Source of the DNA: Linanthus parryae
Lineage: Eukaryota; Streptophyta; Magnoliopsida; Ericales; Polemoniaceae
Assembly (NCBI GenBank): GCA_023055425.1
Contig: JALGPY010000004.1
Span: 64,689,718-64,753,717 of the forward strand
Length of the DNA stretch: 64,000 bases
Direction of reading: 5' to 3'
The notes below the pieces were generated by a model. The model made no database searches and had not been told where the DNA came from. It worked only from the letters and a program-made list of their open reading frames with translations. Made by a program: the position numbers and the translations under genes. Positions 1 to 11,887 of this stretch are shown piece after piece. The first letter of the stretch is position 1. Each line of letters begins with the position of its first letter.

Positions 1-260
1 ATTGCTTTTATTGGATATGATCGCGGGTTCTGTTTATGTTGCCTTTTCAGGAACAGGTTCAGGAGGTGCATCGGGAAGCGTGCCGAGACCAAACCGGGGC
101 TGTCTCGGGAAACATGCACAAGATCGAGCTAAGACGGGAACACGGAAAAGTAGGAGAACACCAAGGGAGGCAAACCGGAGACTTCAAGCAGAAGTGTGGG
201 ACCCAGGAGACCCAACTGGGCCCAGCAGAGGATCAAGCCGGGCCAGAACACAGCCCCTGC

Positions 261-342
261 CTACGTATATACGCAGGGAGATATGGGAGCATGATTTCTG
301 GGCCCTGGTTGCGTATATACGCAACCCTTGCGTATATACGCA
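261..342. repeat. Paired 14-bp palindromes in Athila 5' LTR
   Basis: TGCGTATATACGCA occurs at 310-323 and 329-342, start-to-start 19 bp. A copy with one mismatch (TACGTATATACGCA) lies at 262-275. The pair ends 84 bp upstream of the LTR TATA box, an enhancer-like position. The same motif recurs in the 3' LTR and on both sides of ORF3, and I did not see it outside this element. Confidence 0.9.
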
Positions 343-425
343 GCCATGTTGACTTTTTTCCCAAGTCGGTGGACCGATGGTAGTTTTCGTAAATTATGGC
401 ACAAGTGTTTCGGGAAAAACAACAC

Positions 426-433
426 TATTTAAA
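426..433 (+). promoter_or_regulatory. LTR TATA box (5' copy)
   Basis: TATTTAAA is followed about 30 bp later by a CA-rich start-like stretch (ACACAATACACAGC). It is conserved at 37102-37109 in the 3' LTR. It probably drives the Athila genomic transcript. Confidence 0.65.
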
Positions 434-1404
434 GACTCGTCCAGACTCGTTTTGAGACACAATACACAGCACAACCGAAGGACAAGTCAGAGCATCCCCG
501 AAGAGCACGGAAGAGCGATTCGAGATCTGAAGACTTAGTTTGATTTCATTCTCTCTCTTTACATTCAGAAACTGTGTTTAGTATTATGTCTAGTTGTAGC
601 TAAACTTCTTACCTAGGTTCTCGGTGAACCTAGGGTTTCGTATCCAGATTTTATGACTAGTTTGATTATGGATTCATGATTGTTATCTTAATTCAGCAAG
701 TTGTATCTGTTATTTAGGCCTTGATTATTCTCGTATATGCATGATAGGATTGATCACCCAGGATTGCTACAGACCCAAGCCCGTTGGTGAAAACGTCAGG
801 TTAGGGTTAGGAAGAAAAGTCAGGAATTAGTACCTTACCCTGATAGACTGACCAGAGAAAGGGAGATAGGGCTAGCACCGAAAAACGTGAGACCGAGTGT
901 TAGAGAATTGGACCCGGGCCATTCCGACATGTTAGAAACGCTAACAGGATTAGATCGAGACTGCAGACTTAGGCAGCTTAACAGGAATCCGAAAGTCTGC
1001 AGGATCGGGATTACGTGTGGAAGCTGAAAGGTCACTGCACAACCGGTACGTTGCACAGATAACAAAACTGCTGAGTTTTTCATATCAAACGTAAAACTGA
1101 AATCTGTAGAAACCTTAGGGGATCCTGGTGCCTAGTTCCCATCTATTATAGTAACAACCAATTCAGCTTATTTCAGAAAAACGTCACAAAAATATTTACG
1201 TTTTCGTTTTTAATTTTTGTTTTTAGGTTAGTAAACTGCAATCACAACCAACTCATCCTTGTTACTACACCCGGTTAACTAAAACTGATTACGTGAGAAA
1301 ACCCGAAACAGTCTCTGTGGGATCGACAACCCGAGTTGAAATACACCCGGTATTACTTGATTTCGTATACTTGCGAACAACCTGTATTCTTCGCATGAAG
1401 TTTT

Positions 1405-1422
1405 TGGCGCCGTTGCCGGGGA
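1405..1422 (+). other. Primer binding site, tRNA-Asp type
   Basis: TGGCGCCGTTGCCGGGGA is the 18-nt primer site, complementary to the tRNA-Asp 3' end, known from Athila and related plant Ty3/gypsy elements. It begins 10 bp after the LTR end. Confidence 0.9.
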
Positions 1423-1629
1423 CTTTTTAGGGTCTATTTAGTTGTCAGAATTAGTTTTAAGAGTTTTTTATTTTTCAGTTTCGTTATTTTTCTTTTATCT
1501 CACTGCGTTTTGAATCTGCGTTTTCAGGACTGTACAGTTGATGCTCAGATTGCCTCGCAATTTGGTACCACTACTCGACAATCCAGAAAAGCTGTACACC
1601 GAACAGAACCACAGAAACCGAGAAAGCAG

Positions 1630-2907
1630 ATGGCAGGCAACCCGAGTGACAACCTCGAGAACCCTGCAACCGGTGGGGAGGAACGAGAGACTCGTACCCA
1701 AGCCCACATGGCTCGGTACATCGAAGAACTTGTCACAGCAGGCCTTACTACCCGAAGCAACCAGAGGACATATAACCGGTCTGGGAAAGTGTTGGTGGAA
1801 AATTTCGAAGTCCCCATCGGGGGGCATGAGCGAGCCATTGTGGTGCCCGAGATCACCGCCGAGCACTTTGACATCAAGCCATCCACCATCTAGACGGTAC
1901 AAACTCTCTGCCCGTTTCATGGCAAGGCCGACGAAGACCCGAACGATTTTATCGGGAAATTCGAGGATTACTGCAACAAGGTCCGATACAAGGGGGTAGA
2001 TGCAGAGGCACTTATGCTGATTCTGTTCCCATATTGCCTATTCGGAATAGCCAAAGACTGGCTCGAATCCCGACCACCCTAATCCATCACTACATGGGAG
2101 GAGTGTGTCACTGATTTTCTGACAAAGTTTTATCCCGCTTCCCGAGTAATTCAGTTACAGAGCGAGATTCTGTCATTCAAGAAGAAGATAGGGGAGACGG
2201 TGGTAGACGCATGGGACAGACTCATGAGATTGGTGAAAAGATGCCCAAACCACGGTTTTGGAGATGCAAAGATCCTGCAGATATTCTACCACGCCCTAGA
2301 CAGGGAGAATGCTGACAGGATTGACACAGAAGCCGGAAGAAACTTCCTGTATCATGTAGACAAAGATGGTGCATATGACCTGATGAAGCAGTTAGCCAAA
2401 CAGAACACCCGACTGTTTGACGATCGCAGGATGACGGCTAGAGCCGAATCGGCGGAAGACGACCGGATAGATAATCTGGCCAAGATCGTTCAGGACTTGG
2501 TCAAGAAAGTCTACTCGGAAAAGAAGACCGTTTCAGCAGTGGGAGAACCTAATTTGGACACGGCCATTGAGGAACTGAGAACCGACGACACCAATTACGT
2601 ACAGCAGCAGTGGGACCCGATCCGGTACCGACCGGGGACAAGGGACCATCCCGGGTTCCGGTACGGAAACCCGAATTCCGCAGTTTATGCACCAGGGTTC
2701 CAGCACAGGCTACTAGCCCAGCAAGCTGCACCGACACAGCAAGTTCAGCCGGGCCCATCTGCACAGCAGTACGACGCCCATATGAAAAAGATCGAGTCCA
2801 TGTTTCAGACCATGGAGACCCAGTTCGCGCATATGGATGCCCTGACAGCAGAATGCAGACAACCAAAACGTCACTGCGCGCTTTGGAGGTACAAGTGGGG
2901 CAGTTAG
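1630..2907 (+). pseudogene. gag: Athila gag (broken)
   Basis: This encodes the capsid polyprotein. From ATG 1630 (MAGNPSDN) one frame runs to 2907, interrupted only by TAG 1891 and TAA 2080. After the first stop comes a retrotransposon gag domain (FYPASRVIQLQSEI, then a segment around WDRLMRLVKRCPNHG), followed by a Gln/Pro-rich tail with YVQQQWDP and QYDAHMKKIESMFQTM. Both stops fit C-to-T change at Gln codons. Near 2865 the frame slips: a second frame with the typical linker GQLAQQLTER continues to about 2930 and leads into the pol-side linker. An upstream in-frame TTG at 1510 is less likely as start. Confidence 0.85.
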
Positions 2908-2930
2908 CACAACAGCTAACCGAGAGATAG

Positions 2931-3490
2931 CAAGGAAACCTACCCTCGAATATAGTGAATAATCCATGGTCTCAGATCAATGCTATCTCCACTCGGAGTG
3001 GATTGGCACTGCAGGATCCACCGTATCCTAGCCACACTCGCACAGAAAAGTCGAAAGAAGTAAAACGCAACTTGTCGGGCCAGGATAACAGCTCGGTCGA
3101 TCGCCCCCAGCCAAAGAGCTCGGTGGAGCAGGATGCAGTGCAGAACGAGACAGATGCAGAAACGATACATGTCTCCAAGGAGGTGCCATACCCCTTGAGG
3201 ACACGAAAGAGGGATGATAACAAGGACTACGTCAGGTTTCTAGAGATGTTCAAACAGCTGCAGATCAACATACCCTTTGCCGAGGCTTTGGCGAAGATGC
3301 CCACTTATGCCAAATTCCTCAAGGACATCTTGTATGGAAGAAGGCGGATGAGCGATTTCGAGACCATAAACCTGACGGCAGAAGTGAGCAACTGTGTGAA
3401 GAATGGGCTACCGAGGAAGAGAAAGGATCCTGGCAGTTCTGTGTGACCTAGGGGACAGCATCAACCTGATGCCATTAACGATTTTCAAGA
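2931..3490 (+). pseudogene. pol: Athila gag-pol linker and protease start (broken)
   Basis: The reading frame contains NNPWSQINAISTRSG and then VPYPLRTRKRDD, both typical of the Athila segment between capsid and protease. Next come FLEMFKQLQINIPFAEALA and MPTYAKFLKDIL. After a frame change near 3430 the protease begins with LCDLGDSINLMPLTIFK, where D-x-G-x-S-I-N-L-M-P surrounds the aspartic protease site. The reading then stops abruptly at the poly(A)-tailed insertion. Stop TGA 3444-3446 ends the upstream frame. Confidence 0.8.
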
Positions 3491-4801
3491 GTTATTGCAT
3501 ATTTTAGTATGTTAACGAACTCTTCATAACTTGCTAATATGTGTAATTTATCTATTTTATCTCTCTTTCTAGACTTATGCTTGTTTTCGTAGTTTTGGTT
3601 GTTTTTCCCTAATTTTGTAGGTGAAAACGTGCTTTAAAACGCAAGAGGCGAGCTAGGGGACCTTAAACGATGAATTTGAAGAGGATTTGCGGCTCAAGAG
3701 CCATGAAGAAGAGACTTGGATGACCTAATTTGAAGAATAGTTGAAGATTTAAGGGCCAATTTGAGAAGACAAGAGAAGAATTGGGGCCATTATTGAAGAT
3801 CTAAAAGTCAAAAGTGAAGGTCAAGGGCCAAGAAGACAAGTTCTTAACGGAAGTGGGGCTTAAGTGCAAGTTTCTAAACCTTTTAAAGGCTATTTTGAAG
3901 AGCTCCTAACGGAGTTGGGGTGTTATTGCTATTTTTCCAAACCTTTTAAGAGGAGATGGGGGTATTTTAAAACATTACATCAAACTAGAGGGGGCCGAAT
4001 TGCTCATTCGGCAAAACAATCACTGAAGACGCGTCTCTTCCCTCTCTCTCCCCGACGAAACAAGCAGTGAACGACGGAACTCCATGGAAGCTTCGCTTGA
4101 AGCTTCGGCCAACTCCAAAACCCGACCAAATCCTCACCAAATCGGGCGAAACTGGTACCAAACTCGTCCTTGTCCAATCCTCTCCCTAACCCGCTGCTCA
4201 ATTCGGCCCAAGAAAAACCCAAACGAAAAGCCCCAAATCAAACCTAGGGTTCATGAGGTCTACAAATCAACGATTCAGAGGTCTTGGGATGAATTGGATG
4301 GCTTAGATACATTCTTGGAGGCCAAGGAAGCTCAAAGACAAGGCTATATAAACAAATCTTGAAGAAATCACAGGGGGCTCTACTCTGACCCGTCGGCTCT
4401 GTTTTGGGTTCGTCATCTCCTCTCTCTCTCTCCGATTTCTCCTCGTTTATGGGCTGTTCTTGAGCTCGAACAGAGAAAGAGGAAGAGAGGGAGAGAGGAG
4501 CTGGGTTTTTGATTCGTTTTTGGGTGTTTTGTGCACTGTTTTGGCTCTGCGTTCTTGCTGTGTTCTTGCTGTATTCAGCACTGCAGCAGCAGCAGCAGCA
4601 GTAGTCACAGTAGCCAGCTGCAGAGAATTAGTTTGATTATTGCTTTATTTTCATAGCTTAGTTTGTGTTTGTGGCAATTGTGCTCTTGGTTATGTGTAAT
4701 TTGAACCAAGTTTTGAGGAAGAATTGGTGATAACTTGTGTTGGATTCAAGTATGATGAATGAAATGATAATTTTCTCTAAAAAAAAAAAAAAAAAAAAAA
4801 A
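3491..4801 (+). mobile_element. Poly(A)-tailed insertion of unknown family in the protease
   Basis: This 1.3-kb stretch separates two parts of one protease coding region and ends in 23 A residues (4779-4801), as expected for a transcript copied in by LINE machinery. It begins with AT-rich sequence, has GAAGA-rich non-coding text, a CCCTAGGGTTC segment, CTATATAAAC at 4343-4352, CT-rich stretches and a short GCA microsatellite near 4583. I see no convincing protein. The text resembles an LTR/leader more than a gene, so a retrocopied LTR-derived RNA or a SINE-like element are both possible. A target duplication is not obvious, so the left edge is approximate. Confidence 0.55.
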
Positions 4802-4830
4802 TCTAAGGTTTGACACGGGAAAAGAGTGAT

Positions 4831-4862
4831 CCCCAGAATCATGCTGCAGCATGATTCTGGGG
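4831..4862. repeat. Perfect 32-bp palindrome
   Basis: The 16-nt arm CCCCAGAATCATGCTG is followed at once by its exact reverse complement. A third, direct copy of CCAGAATCATGCTGCAG follows at about 4873, where the protease normally reads RIMLQ. It lies in an extra segment between the poly(A) insert and the conserved GEPRPT motif. Confidence 0.9.
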
Positions 4863-5378
4863 AACCCCGACCCACCAGAATCATGCTGCAGATCGCAGAC
4901 AGGTCCGTAAAACAAGCTTATGGTGTTATCGAAGATATTCTGGTGAAAGTCGGCGAGCTGATTTTTCCGGCAGATTTCGTAATCCTGGACATGGAGGCAG
5001 GGGAGGTACCGCTCATACTTGGCAGGCCGTTTTTGGCCACTGGCGAAGCGATGATAAACTGCAAGAGCGGGGAGCTGACCATGCAGATTAATGAGGACAA
5101 AGTGAAATTTAACGTTTTCAAAAATCTGCAACTGCCAAATTATTACGACCACGAGGATATATTTGCCATATACGTGGTTGACGAAGGCTGGGAAAAGGAG
5201 GAGATGGACCAATTGTGGGAAGAGGTTGACAGCATGTACGGGGAAGAAAAGGAGAAGACTCGGTGCGAGCATGCCATGAGGGCCAAAGACTGGACCGCTA
5301 TGCACCGGGACGAAGATGGCGGGCAAAAGATGATTCTGGTCCAGTCACTCAAGGAACCACCCGCACTGGAGCTGAAAC
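4863..5378 (+). pseudogene. pol: Athila protease C-terminal part
   Basis: Continues the aspartic protease interrupted at 3490. Conserved motifs are GEPRPTRIMLQIADRSVK, GVIEDILVKV, FPADFVILDME and ILGRPFLATGEAMINCKSGE, all typical of Athila pol. It is followed by an acidic linker ending PPALELKL, which is where the N-terminal part of RT normally starts. The reading is cut by the Angela-like element at 5379. The intact RT N-terminus is absent on both sides of that insertion. Confidence 0.88.
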
Positions 5379-6936
5379 TGTTGGAATTGTGCCCTAGAGG
5401 CAATCAATTAATTGTGACATTTATGGATTTACGATTCATTATGTTATCGATATAGAGATATGATAACATGAATGAAGTCCTTAGAATATAAGTGTTATAT
5501 TCTTAAATATCCCTAGTTGATTATAATGATTAATAGGACAATCATCTATAGACTAGTATGGGGTTGGATTGATATGGAGATATCATGATCCAACACATGG
5601 GTGTGCATTAAGGGTAATGGCGCACCGGATTGACCCATCTCCGAGAAGGCTACATACATGTTATGTTAAGTCACAAGTGCTTCTCGTGGTGCAATGGTAT
5701 TGTCATCCTTAGACTTGAAGTCACTAGATTGTCTAGTTGTGGATTATTGTGATCTTGGTAGCGTCAAACGCTACACCGTAACTGGGTAGCTATAAAGGAG
5801 TGTACTGGATACAATAAAAAGCAAGCTTAGAGATCGTAGTAGACGTAGATAGAATTTTTCCCTCCCACATAACGGGAGAAAATATCCTAGGCCACTCGAG
5901 GGATAGTGCTTATAAAATGTCTGGCCAGACTCAAATAAATCAATATGGGATATTGATGTTATTTGCACGAATAAGGCTATTCCCATGATCGAGAAACTAT
6001 GGATTGGATATACGAGTGTGACTTGTATGTCTCGTGTCCAGTCCGGATATTGGGACAAAGGGATGAGACAAATACTTGCACAAGGTTTGTCATGATGACT
6101 ATTCTATTTGTTGGCTAGAATGGATGTCTTGCTAGAGTCCGCTCCATATTAGTAAATAGTTACTACCAACTAAATAGAACCTATGGGGTCACACGCCATA
6201 TAGGGGTGAACTAGACTTGGGAATTAATTAATTAATATGATTAATTAATTAAAGGATCAAATCGCAACAACTTGCTAACTTAGTAGGACTAATATTCAAG
6301 TTGGACTAATCCATGTATAGACATGATTAGGATATGCCAAGGTGGCCTAATTCATGTAGAGACATGATTAAAATTAATTTGCAAGTAGAACTAATCCATG
6401 TATTGACATGATAAGGACTATTTTTGCAAAAGGTACTAATCCGAACTTGAGTAGGATTAGGAGAGGGGTTCTTTATGTATTAGGACAAGGAGTTGTTGGA
6501 CTATATAAAGAACACATATTAGCTTATTTTTCTCTTTACGCACCACACATCTATATGATAGAGTAGGACAGACTAAAGCAAGGAGAGAGCAAGTCCCAAA
6601 AGAGGGCCGAACCCCCATTGGGACCGCCCCTACCCGTCGACCTAAAAGGAGGAGCCGCCCCACTTTGGTGCTCCATTGTTGCGTGATTCTTCTTCCTCTT
6701 CCTCTTTCCGGGCTAGCACCAAGGATTGGAAGATCTAGATCTCACCTCTAGGCGTGGATCAACCGTAGAGACGCGACACAATTCGCGTTTGAAGTCATCA
6801 AAGGAGAACCCTATGGTGTGTTATTGATTACTTCCTTTACCATCGTTATGTCTCTTGACTTGTGATCCTTGGAGGGTTTTTCATGGGTTATTATTGTTTG
6901 TGTTTCCGTTGCGCATCCATGAATCAAAACCCAACA
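5379..6936 (+). repeat. Angela-like 5' LTR
   Basis: 1558 bp, bounded by the 6-bp inverted ends TGTTGG and CCAACA. It aligns throughout with 11888-13453. Contains a TATA box at 6502-6509 and repeated blocks of the form CTAATCCATGTAxxGACATGA at 6308-6412. Confidence 0.93.
6502..6509 (+). promoter_or_regulatory. Angela LTR TATA box (5' copy)
   Basis: TATATAAA in the context GGACTATATAAAG. The same site is at 13012-13019 in the 3' LTR and at 52359-52366 in the solo LTR, so it is conserved across the family. Confidence 0.75.
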
Positions 6937-6937
6937 G

Positions 6938-6950
6938 TGGTATTAGATCC
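6938..6950 (+). other. Decayed primer binding site (tRNA-Met type)
   Basis: TGGTATTAGATCC directly follows the LTR end. The functional copia site normally reads TGGTATCAGAGC, as seen at 47291. The substitutions indicate a dead element. Confidence 0.7.
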
Positions 6951-9839
6951 ACAGGTCGTAGAGCATAAACGTGGTTTATGTGTTACGTTTTGATAGTTTT
7001 ACACCTTAAAATTGTTGTTTATCGCGTAAAACAAGACAAATCAAGCATATGATGCAATTTGTCAATAATATATCATAACAAGACCTAGTTTTTGCATTGG
7101 ATGGATGAATTAGTGAGTTTGAGAAATTTTTAGGATCTTAGATCTAGGGTTTGGGCATCCTATAGAAAGAAGGAGTTCTTTTCAAACAAGGAAACAACCA
7201 AACTTGGGCACCAAGCAAGGGAGTTGTTTTGGAAACAACTCCCATGGAAGGTTCGGCCCCCTAGGGGACCGCCCCTCCTTGCTTACCGCCCAAGAAAGGG
7301 ACGGCCTAGGGGCCGGGGCAGCCCTAGCCCGCGGCCTAGCTGCGTGCGCTAGGGGCCGGCCGGCCAAAGGCCTTTGCGGTTCTTTTTTTTGTGCCCGAGC
7401 AATTTGATTTTTGGGCCCCATGGACCGTTTTAACCCTAGAATATCCTAAAATCAATTAAAATTGACCAATCTCGTTAAAATTGGATTTTAACTGTTTATG
7501 TGCAAATCGCATGGTGATTGGATATGGCCTTAGGATGTGGTTTGATGTGGATGTTTAATTTTTGTGGTTTGGTTTACGGCCTGCGAGCTGATCAATTAAT
7601 TGTAATAATTAATTGGGTTTTAATGGCCTGCGAGCCATTTTTTTCTCAACTTGTGAGATTTATTTTATTTAGTATAGTTGTTAGCTAGAGCTAGATAGAA
7701 TAGATAGTTAGCCAAGATTAAAGAAAAGAAGCCCAAAGACAAAAGGAGCCACAGAAGATGGAGCATGGAGCATGGAGCATTCCACATGACTATGAAGAAT
7801 GGACCAAAAGATCAAGACGCATGGAGATGTGTTTGCTTTTAGGGTTCATAGATAATTCCATTGACTTGGAATTATCTTAGTCTAGAAAAGGCCATATCCA
7901 CATCACGTTTTATTTTTGTTTTGTGGTTGTTTATTTTATTGTCTTATTATTTTGTGGTTGGTGGATGGATGATGCATGCAATTAGGATAATAAGATAATT
8001 AGAAAACCCGGATCTATTATTTCGAGTTGTGCCCAAACTCAAATAGATAGATTAGTTTATGTTGATAAACAAAAACAATTAAAATTGAATTTAAAATCCC
8101 TTAAAATTCAAATATTGTGTTCTTGCCTTCTTGTTATTTAAACACTCATTATCATCATGATTTATCAAGTTCGTGCGTGCCAAAGCATGGCGACTTGGTT
8201 CATAATGATGGAATGCGATGGCACAAGCTAGTAATGTGCAACTGTTTAAATAAGAGGTTGAACACAACTAGGCTATTAATATGATTAAAACCTAGAGGCA
8301 ACCAATTGGGATTATCCATTCGGATGGATAAATAAGGAGTTATTTGCCCAATTGAACCAAGAGTTGCATAGAGATTCAATTGGAATTGTTCCTACCTAAA
8401 GTAGTCAAATTATGGGTGACTTGCCAAAGCAAGCTCATAAGGAGAAGAAACATGGATCTTGGCCCACTAGAAAATATAAGGATATTTTCCGTATTAATAC
8501 ATTGAGGGTTATTAATCTGTATTAAAATAGTGGGAGCTATATTTAACAATTTAAATCCTTGTTAAATGTAGTTAAACGTCACAAACTTTGCATAATCCTA
8601 TTATGTTGAATACCCATGGCATTAAACAAACAAAAACACGACTTTATCTTTTTCTAGACTGGTATAAAATTAAGAATTGTTCTCAAATGAAAGAGAATTT
8701 GTTGTACTTCGTAGAACATAAAGTTCTCTTCCACCGACTACCAAAACACACTAAAACCTATGAAAGGAACACAAAAGAATGGTTCTTTGGTTATGACTTG
8801 CCCCATGTTAGCTTCCATGAACTCCGAGCTTTGGAAGCAAGAAGAGAGACATGGAGAAGTATGATATGATCATACATTGAAATAAGCTCTTTCAAAAGAG
8901 CGAGCTAGACATGAAAAAGGTTTAAAGTGTTACTCCACTTTGGGTTATGCAAATATACTAACTCAATATGATTGAAACATTAGTGAATATGCATTATCTA
9001 TGAGATAGATAAAGAATAAACGGTTATTCACCCAAGTGGACCAAGAATTGCATTGGATGCAATTATAGTTCTGTTTTAAAGTTGATTTACTCAATATGAT
9101 TGAAAAATCACTAAAATAAAACACTAATAATGGGCATTGACAAAGTTGTTAATGGATAACAACATGGGTAAGGGCAAATAGTCTGCGCCGACCCCATGGG
9201 TATAAAGCAATCCTGTTGCTAAAACCAAGTTGCCTTGGAATCCCATAGGTGGTGTAGAGGAAGAGAGGCTACCCAAAGTACCTGGAAGTAAGTAATAAAG
9301 GAATTATGAATTCCAATATAGGTATTTTGTTATAGAAATCAATGTTTCTATCTCATCATCATAAGTATATGATACTAGATGAGGATCTCACATTTATAGA
9401 AATGTGGAGGATCTCAAGAGACGAAGACAATTGGATAAGGAAGAAATAATCCTACACATGGGGCTATGAAGCAAGGAGTTGCTGAAATAGCCGCAGGGAA
9501 TTATTTCTACCTTTATGAAATTTTTCATGAATTAGACAAAAGCGATCACGTCCTAGCTATGAGTAGGACCATTATCATAGTTTATTGTTTGGACAAGAAA
9601 ACTCCTTATCATAATAAAGGACAAATGTTGTTCCACTTATTATGATATGCATTATTAAATGCAATTTTTTCTAAGTGGATTCTATATCCATGATCATGAT
9701 AATTTCATCTATAACATTAATACCTAGAGGTTTGCATATAGTGATATGAACTTCACTTATCTTTAGCATTATCGTTTAGGCCCCATAAATAAGAGATACA
9801 TATCTAGAACTCCATGAGGATGGATTTCTGGAACTCATT
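6951..9839 (+). other. Angela leader and gag region, unreadable
   Basis: Nearly 3 kb between primer site and the first integrase remnant. A GC-rich stretch at about 7240-7380 is followed by AT-rich text. By position this should hold the leader, gag and protease, but no domain can be recognised on either strand. The 93-codon frame at 8588-8869 has no motif I can name. Confidence 0.5.
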
Positions 9840-11868
9840 TGATTATTGAATCATATGAGACATGTAAGACTTATTAGGCAAAGATATAATCTTTTGAGAA
9901 TCATACATATTGATGTATGAAGGCCGCTAAGCATAGATGCTAAAGATGGGTTTTCAATACTTCATCATATTTACTGATAGGATCAGGTAAATTTGGATTT
10001 GTGTATCTTATGAAGAAACAAGTCAGAATCCTTTGAATTGTTCAAAGAATTCAGGAATGAAGTAGAGAACCAACATGGCATAGTATTTAGACTCTACGAT
10101 TGGATCATAGAAGAAAGTACTTGAGCCAAGAGTTTGACAAGAATCTATGGGAGTGTTGGATATGATCCAAAACTCGCTCCACCTAGCATGCCACATGGTT
10201 TTGGCGTGTCTAAGAGGAGAGTTCGGACCTTGTAGGACATGGTCCGGTCCATGATGAGTCAAACAGAACTTCTAGTTTACTTTTTAGGGCTATGTTCTAA
10301 TTACAACAAATTTCGCCCTTAACCTTGTTCCATCAAAACAGATTATGAAAAACACCATATGAGATATGACTAGGAAGTGTCCTAGTATGTCATTCATAAA
10401 GATTTGGGGTTATGAAGTTTATGTAAAAGAGTTTACAAATAAACTTGGACCCAAGTCGGATAAATGTTTTGTGGGATATCCTGAAAAGGATATTATTTCT
10501 ACAACCCAATCAAGAACAAACTGTTTGTTGCTCGAACTACAGTGTTTCTAGGTAGAGATTGTCTCTAAGAGAAACAGTAGGAGGGCAGTAGAACTTGAAT
10601 AAGTTCAAGAACCACAACAGAACATTGATCCTTTTTTATGAAACATGAGCAGGATCACAAGGTGTTGTGGAGTAACCTACTCAGAAAACACAAGAAACTC
10701 GTAAGTTAGGTAGGATATATCAAGGGACTAGAGAAATAAGGATTTCTCATAACCCAGGATATATTGCTCATAAAGATGAGCCTACAACCTACAAGATGGT
10801 CACGAATGGGCCATATTCACAGAAATGGCTTGGAGCCATGGGATACAAAATGGAATCCATGTATACCAACAAAGTATGGACTTTGGTGGAACCACCTGAA
10901 AGGTGCAAGTGGGTTATGAGGAAACCAACATGGATGGTAATATGATTACCTTTAAGGGACAATTGGTTGGGTAAGGATTTCCTGTGAGTTCATAGTATAG
11001 ACTATGACGAAATCTTTCCCAGTTGTGATGCTTAAATCCATTTGTGTTTACAAGAAGGTTAGTGGGAGCACAGTTATGTTTCTGGTCTTGTATGTGGAGA
11101 CATACTTAATCATTGGGAATGTTGCCCCTACTTGGCAGTCTTACGCATATTGACTAGGGAGTTGACTTTCTAATGGTAGACTTAAGCGAAGCAACTTGTG
11201 AAGATCTATTTAGGTAGATCAAGATGGTTGTATAGCTTAGGTCATAGTACATAAATTGACAAAGTTGTTGAAATGGTTCAACGTGAAAAGAATATTGATT
11301 CTTACCCATGTCACATGGAATTAGTCTTTGGAAGGCTAATTGTCTTTCCAATTAGATTGGGAATGGACCGTATGAATTAGATTCACGAGATACGCCATGG
11401 AATGTACTAGACCAGATGTGTCATAAGGCATGACACAAAGATACCAGTCAAATCCGGGTGAGCGTCACTGGATAATTATCAAGATTATCCTTAAGTGCTT
11501 GAGAATAACTAAAGGATGAATTCTTGATAAATAGATAATATGAAGAGTTTGCTGTAAGGGGTTACAGTGATGCGAACTTCAAATCTAACAAAGAAGATTC
11601 AGATTATAAGTCGATTTTTTAGTTTTGCCCTAGTGGGAGCGACTGTGAGCTGGAAATGTTCCGGGCAAGATTCAGTCACTGATTCTAACATAGAGGAATG
11701 AGTAAAATTAATACATAAGATGCATTTACTCAGAATATTCAATCTCAATCAAATTGTTGATAGAGGAGATGTGAATATTTGCAAGGTACCAACAGATGTC
11801 TCGCCCCTACGCAGCGGAAGCGTGGAGGGCCACGCTAGATCAATAGGCATATGATGCAGGAGATTGAC
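9840..11868 (+). pseudogene. pol: Angela-like pol remnants (integrase, RT, RNase H)
   Basis: Heavily decayed, but the order is right. Integrase text near 9915 reads like DVYGP...DAKDGFSYFI. At 10050 there is ELFKEFRNEVENQHG. The integrase C-terminus at 10384-10490 contains SFIKIWGYEVYVKEF and KLGPKSDKCFVGYP. RT remnants at 10820-10920 read WLGAMGYKMESMYTNKVW, and near 11060-11110 is a degraded VMFLVLYVEDILII active-site strand. RNase H at 11560-11640 starts GYSDANFKSNKEDSDY. The C-terminal RGDVNICKVPTD and EGHARSIGI are at 11765-11850. Stops and frameshifts are everywhere. Confidence 0.8.
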
Positions 11869-11876
11869 TCTAGTGC

Positions 11877-11887
11877 AAGTGGGAGAC
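11877..11887 (+). other. Angela polypurine tract
   Basis: AAGTGGGAGAC abuts the 3' LTR start TGTTGG, the usual place for plus-strand priming in copia elements. Confidence 0.8.

Larger units (their letters stand above)
1..1395 (+). repeat. Athila 5' LTR, truncated by window start
   Basis: This matches 36692-38066 along its length with scattered substitutions and small indels (a few per cent by eye). The end is set at TTCGCA, where similarity to the 3' copy stops, 9 bp before the primer site. Contains paired palindromes, a TATA box and a long R/U5 tract. No coding sequence is credible; the short overlapping reading frames are chance. Confidence 0.93.

Noticed and set aside
310..342. Palindrome pairs as a CRISPR-like array
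   Set aside because: There are only two units per cluster, spacers of 5 bp, and the context is a plant retrotransposon.
2..383. Two overlapping 115-codon frames in the 5' LTR
   Set aside because: They overlap in LTR promoter sequence, are repeated only because the LTR is repeated, and have no domain.
4583..4601. GCA repeat as a polyglutamine-encoding gene fragment
   Set aside because: Only about six units, not in a supported reading frame, within the non-coding A-tailed insert.
7182..7421. GC-rich frame in the Angela leader as a coding or CpG-island promoter
   Set aside because: Low-complexity Ala/Pro/Arg translation on both strands with no motif or conservation visible.
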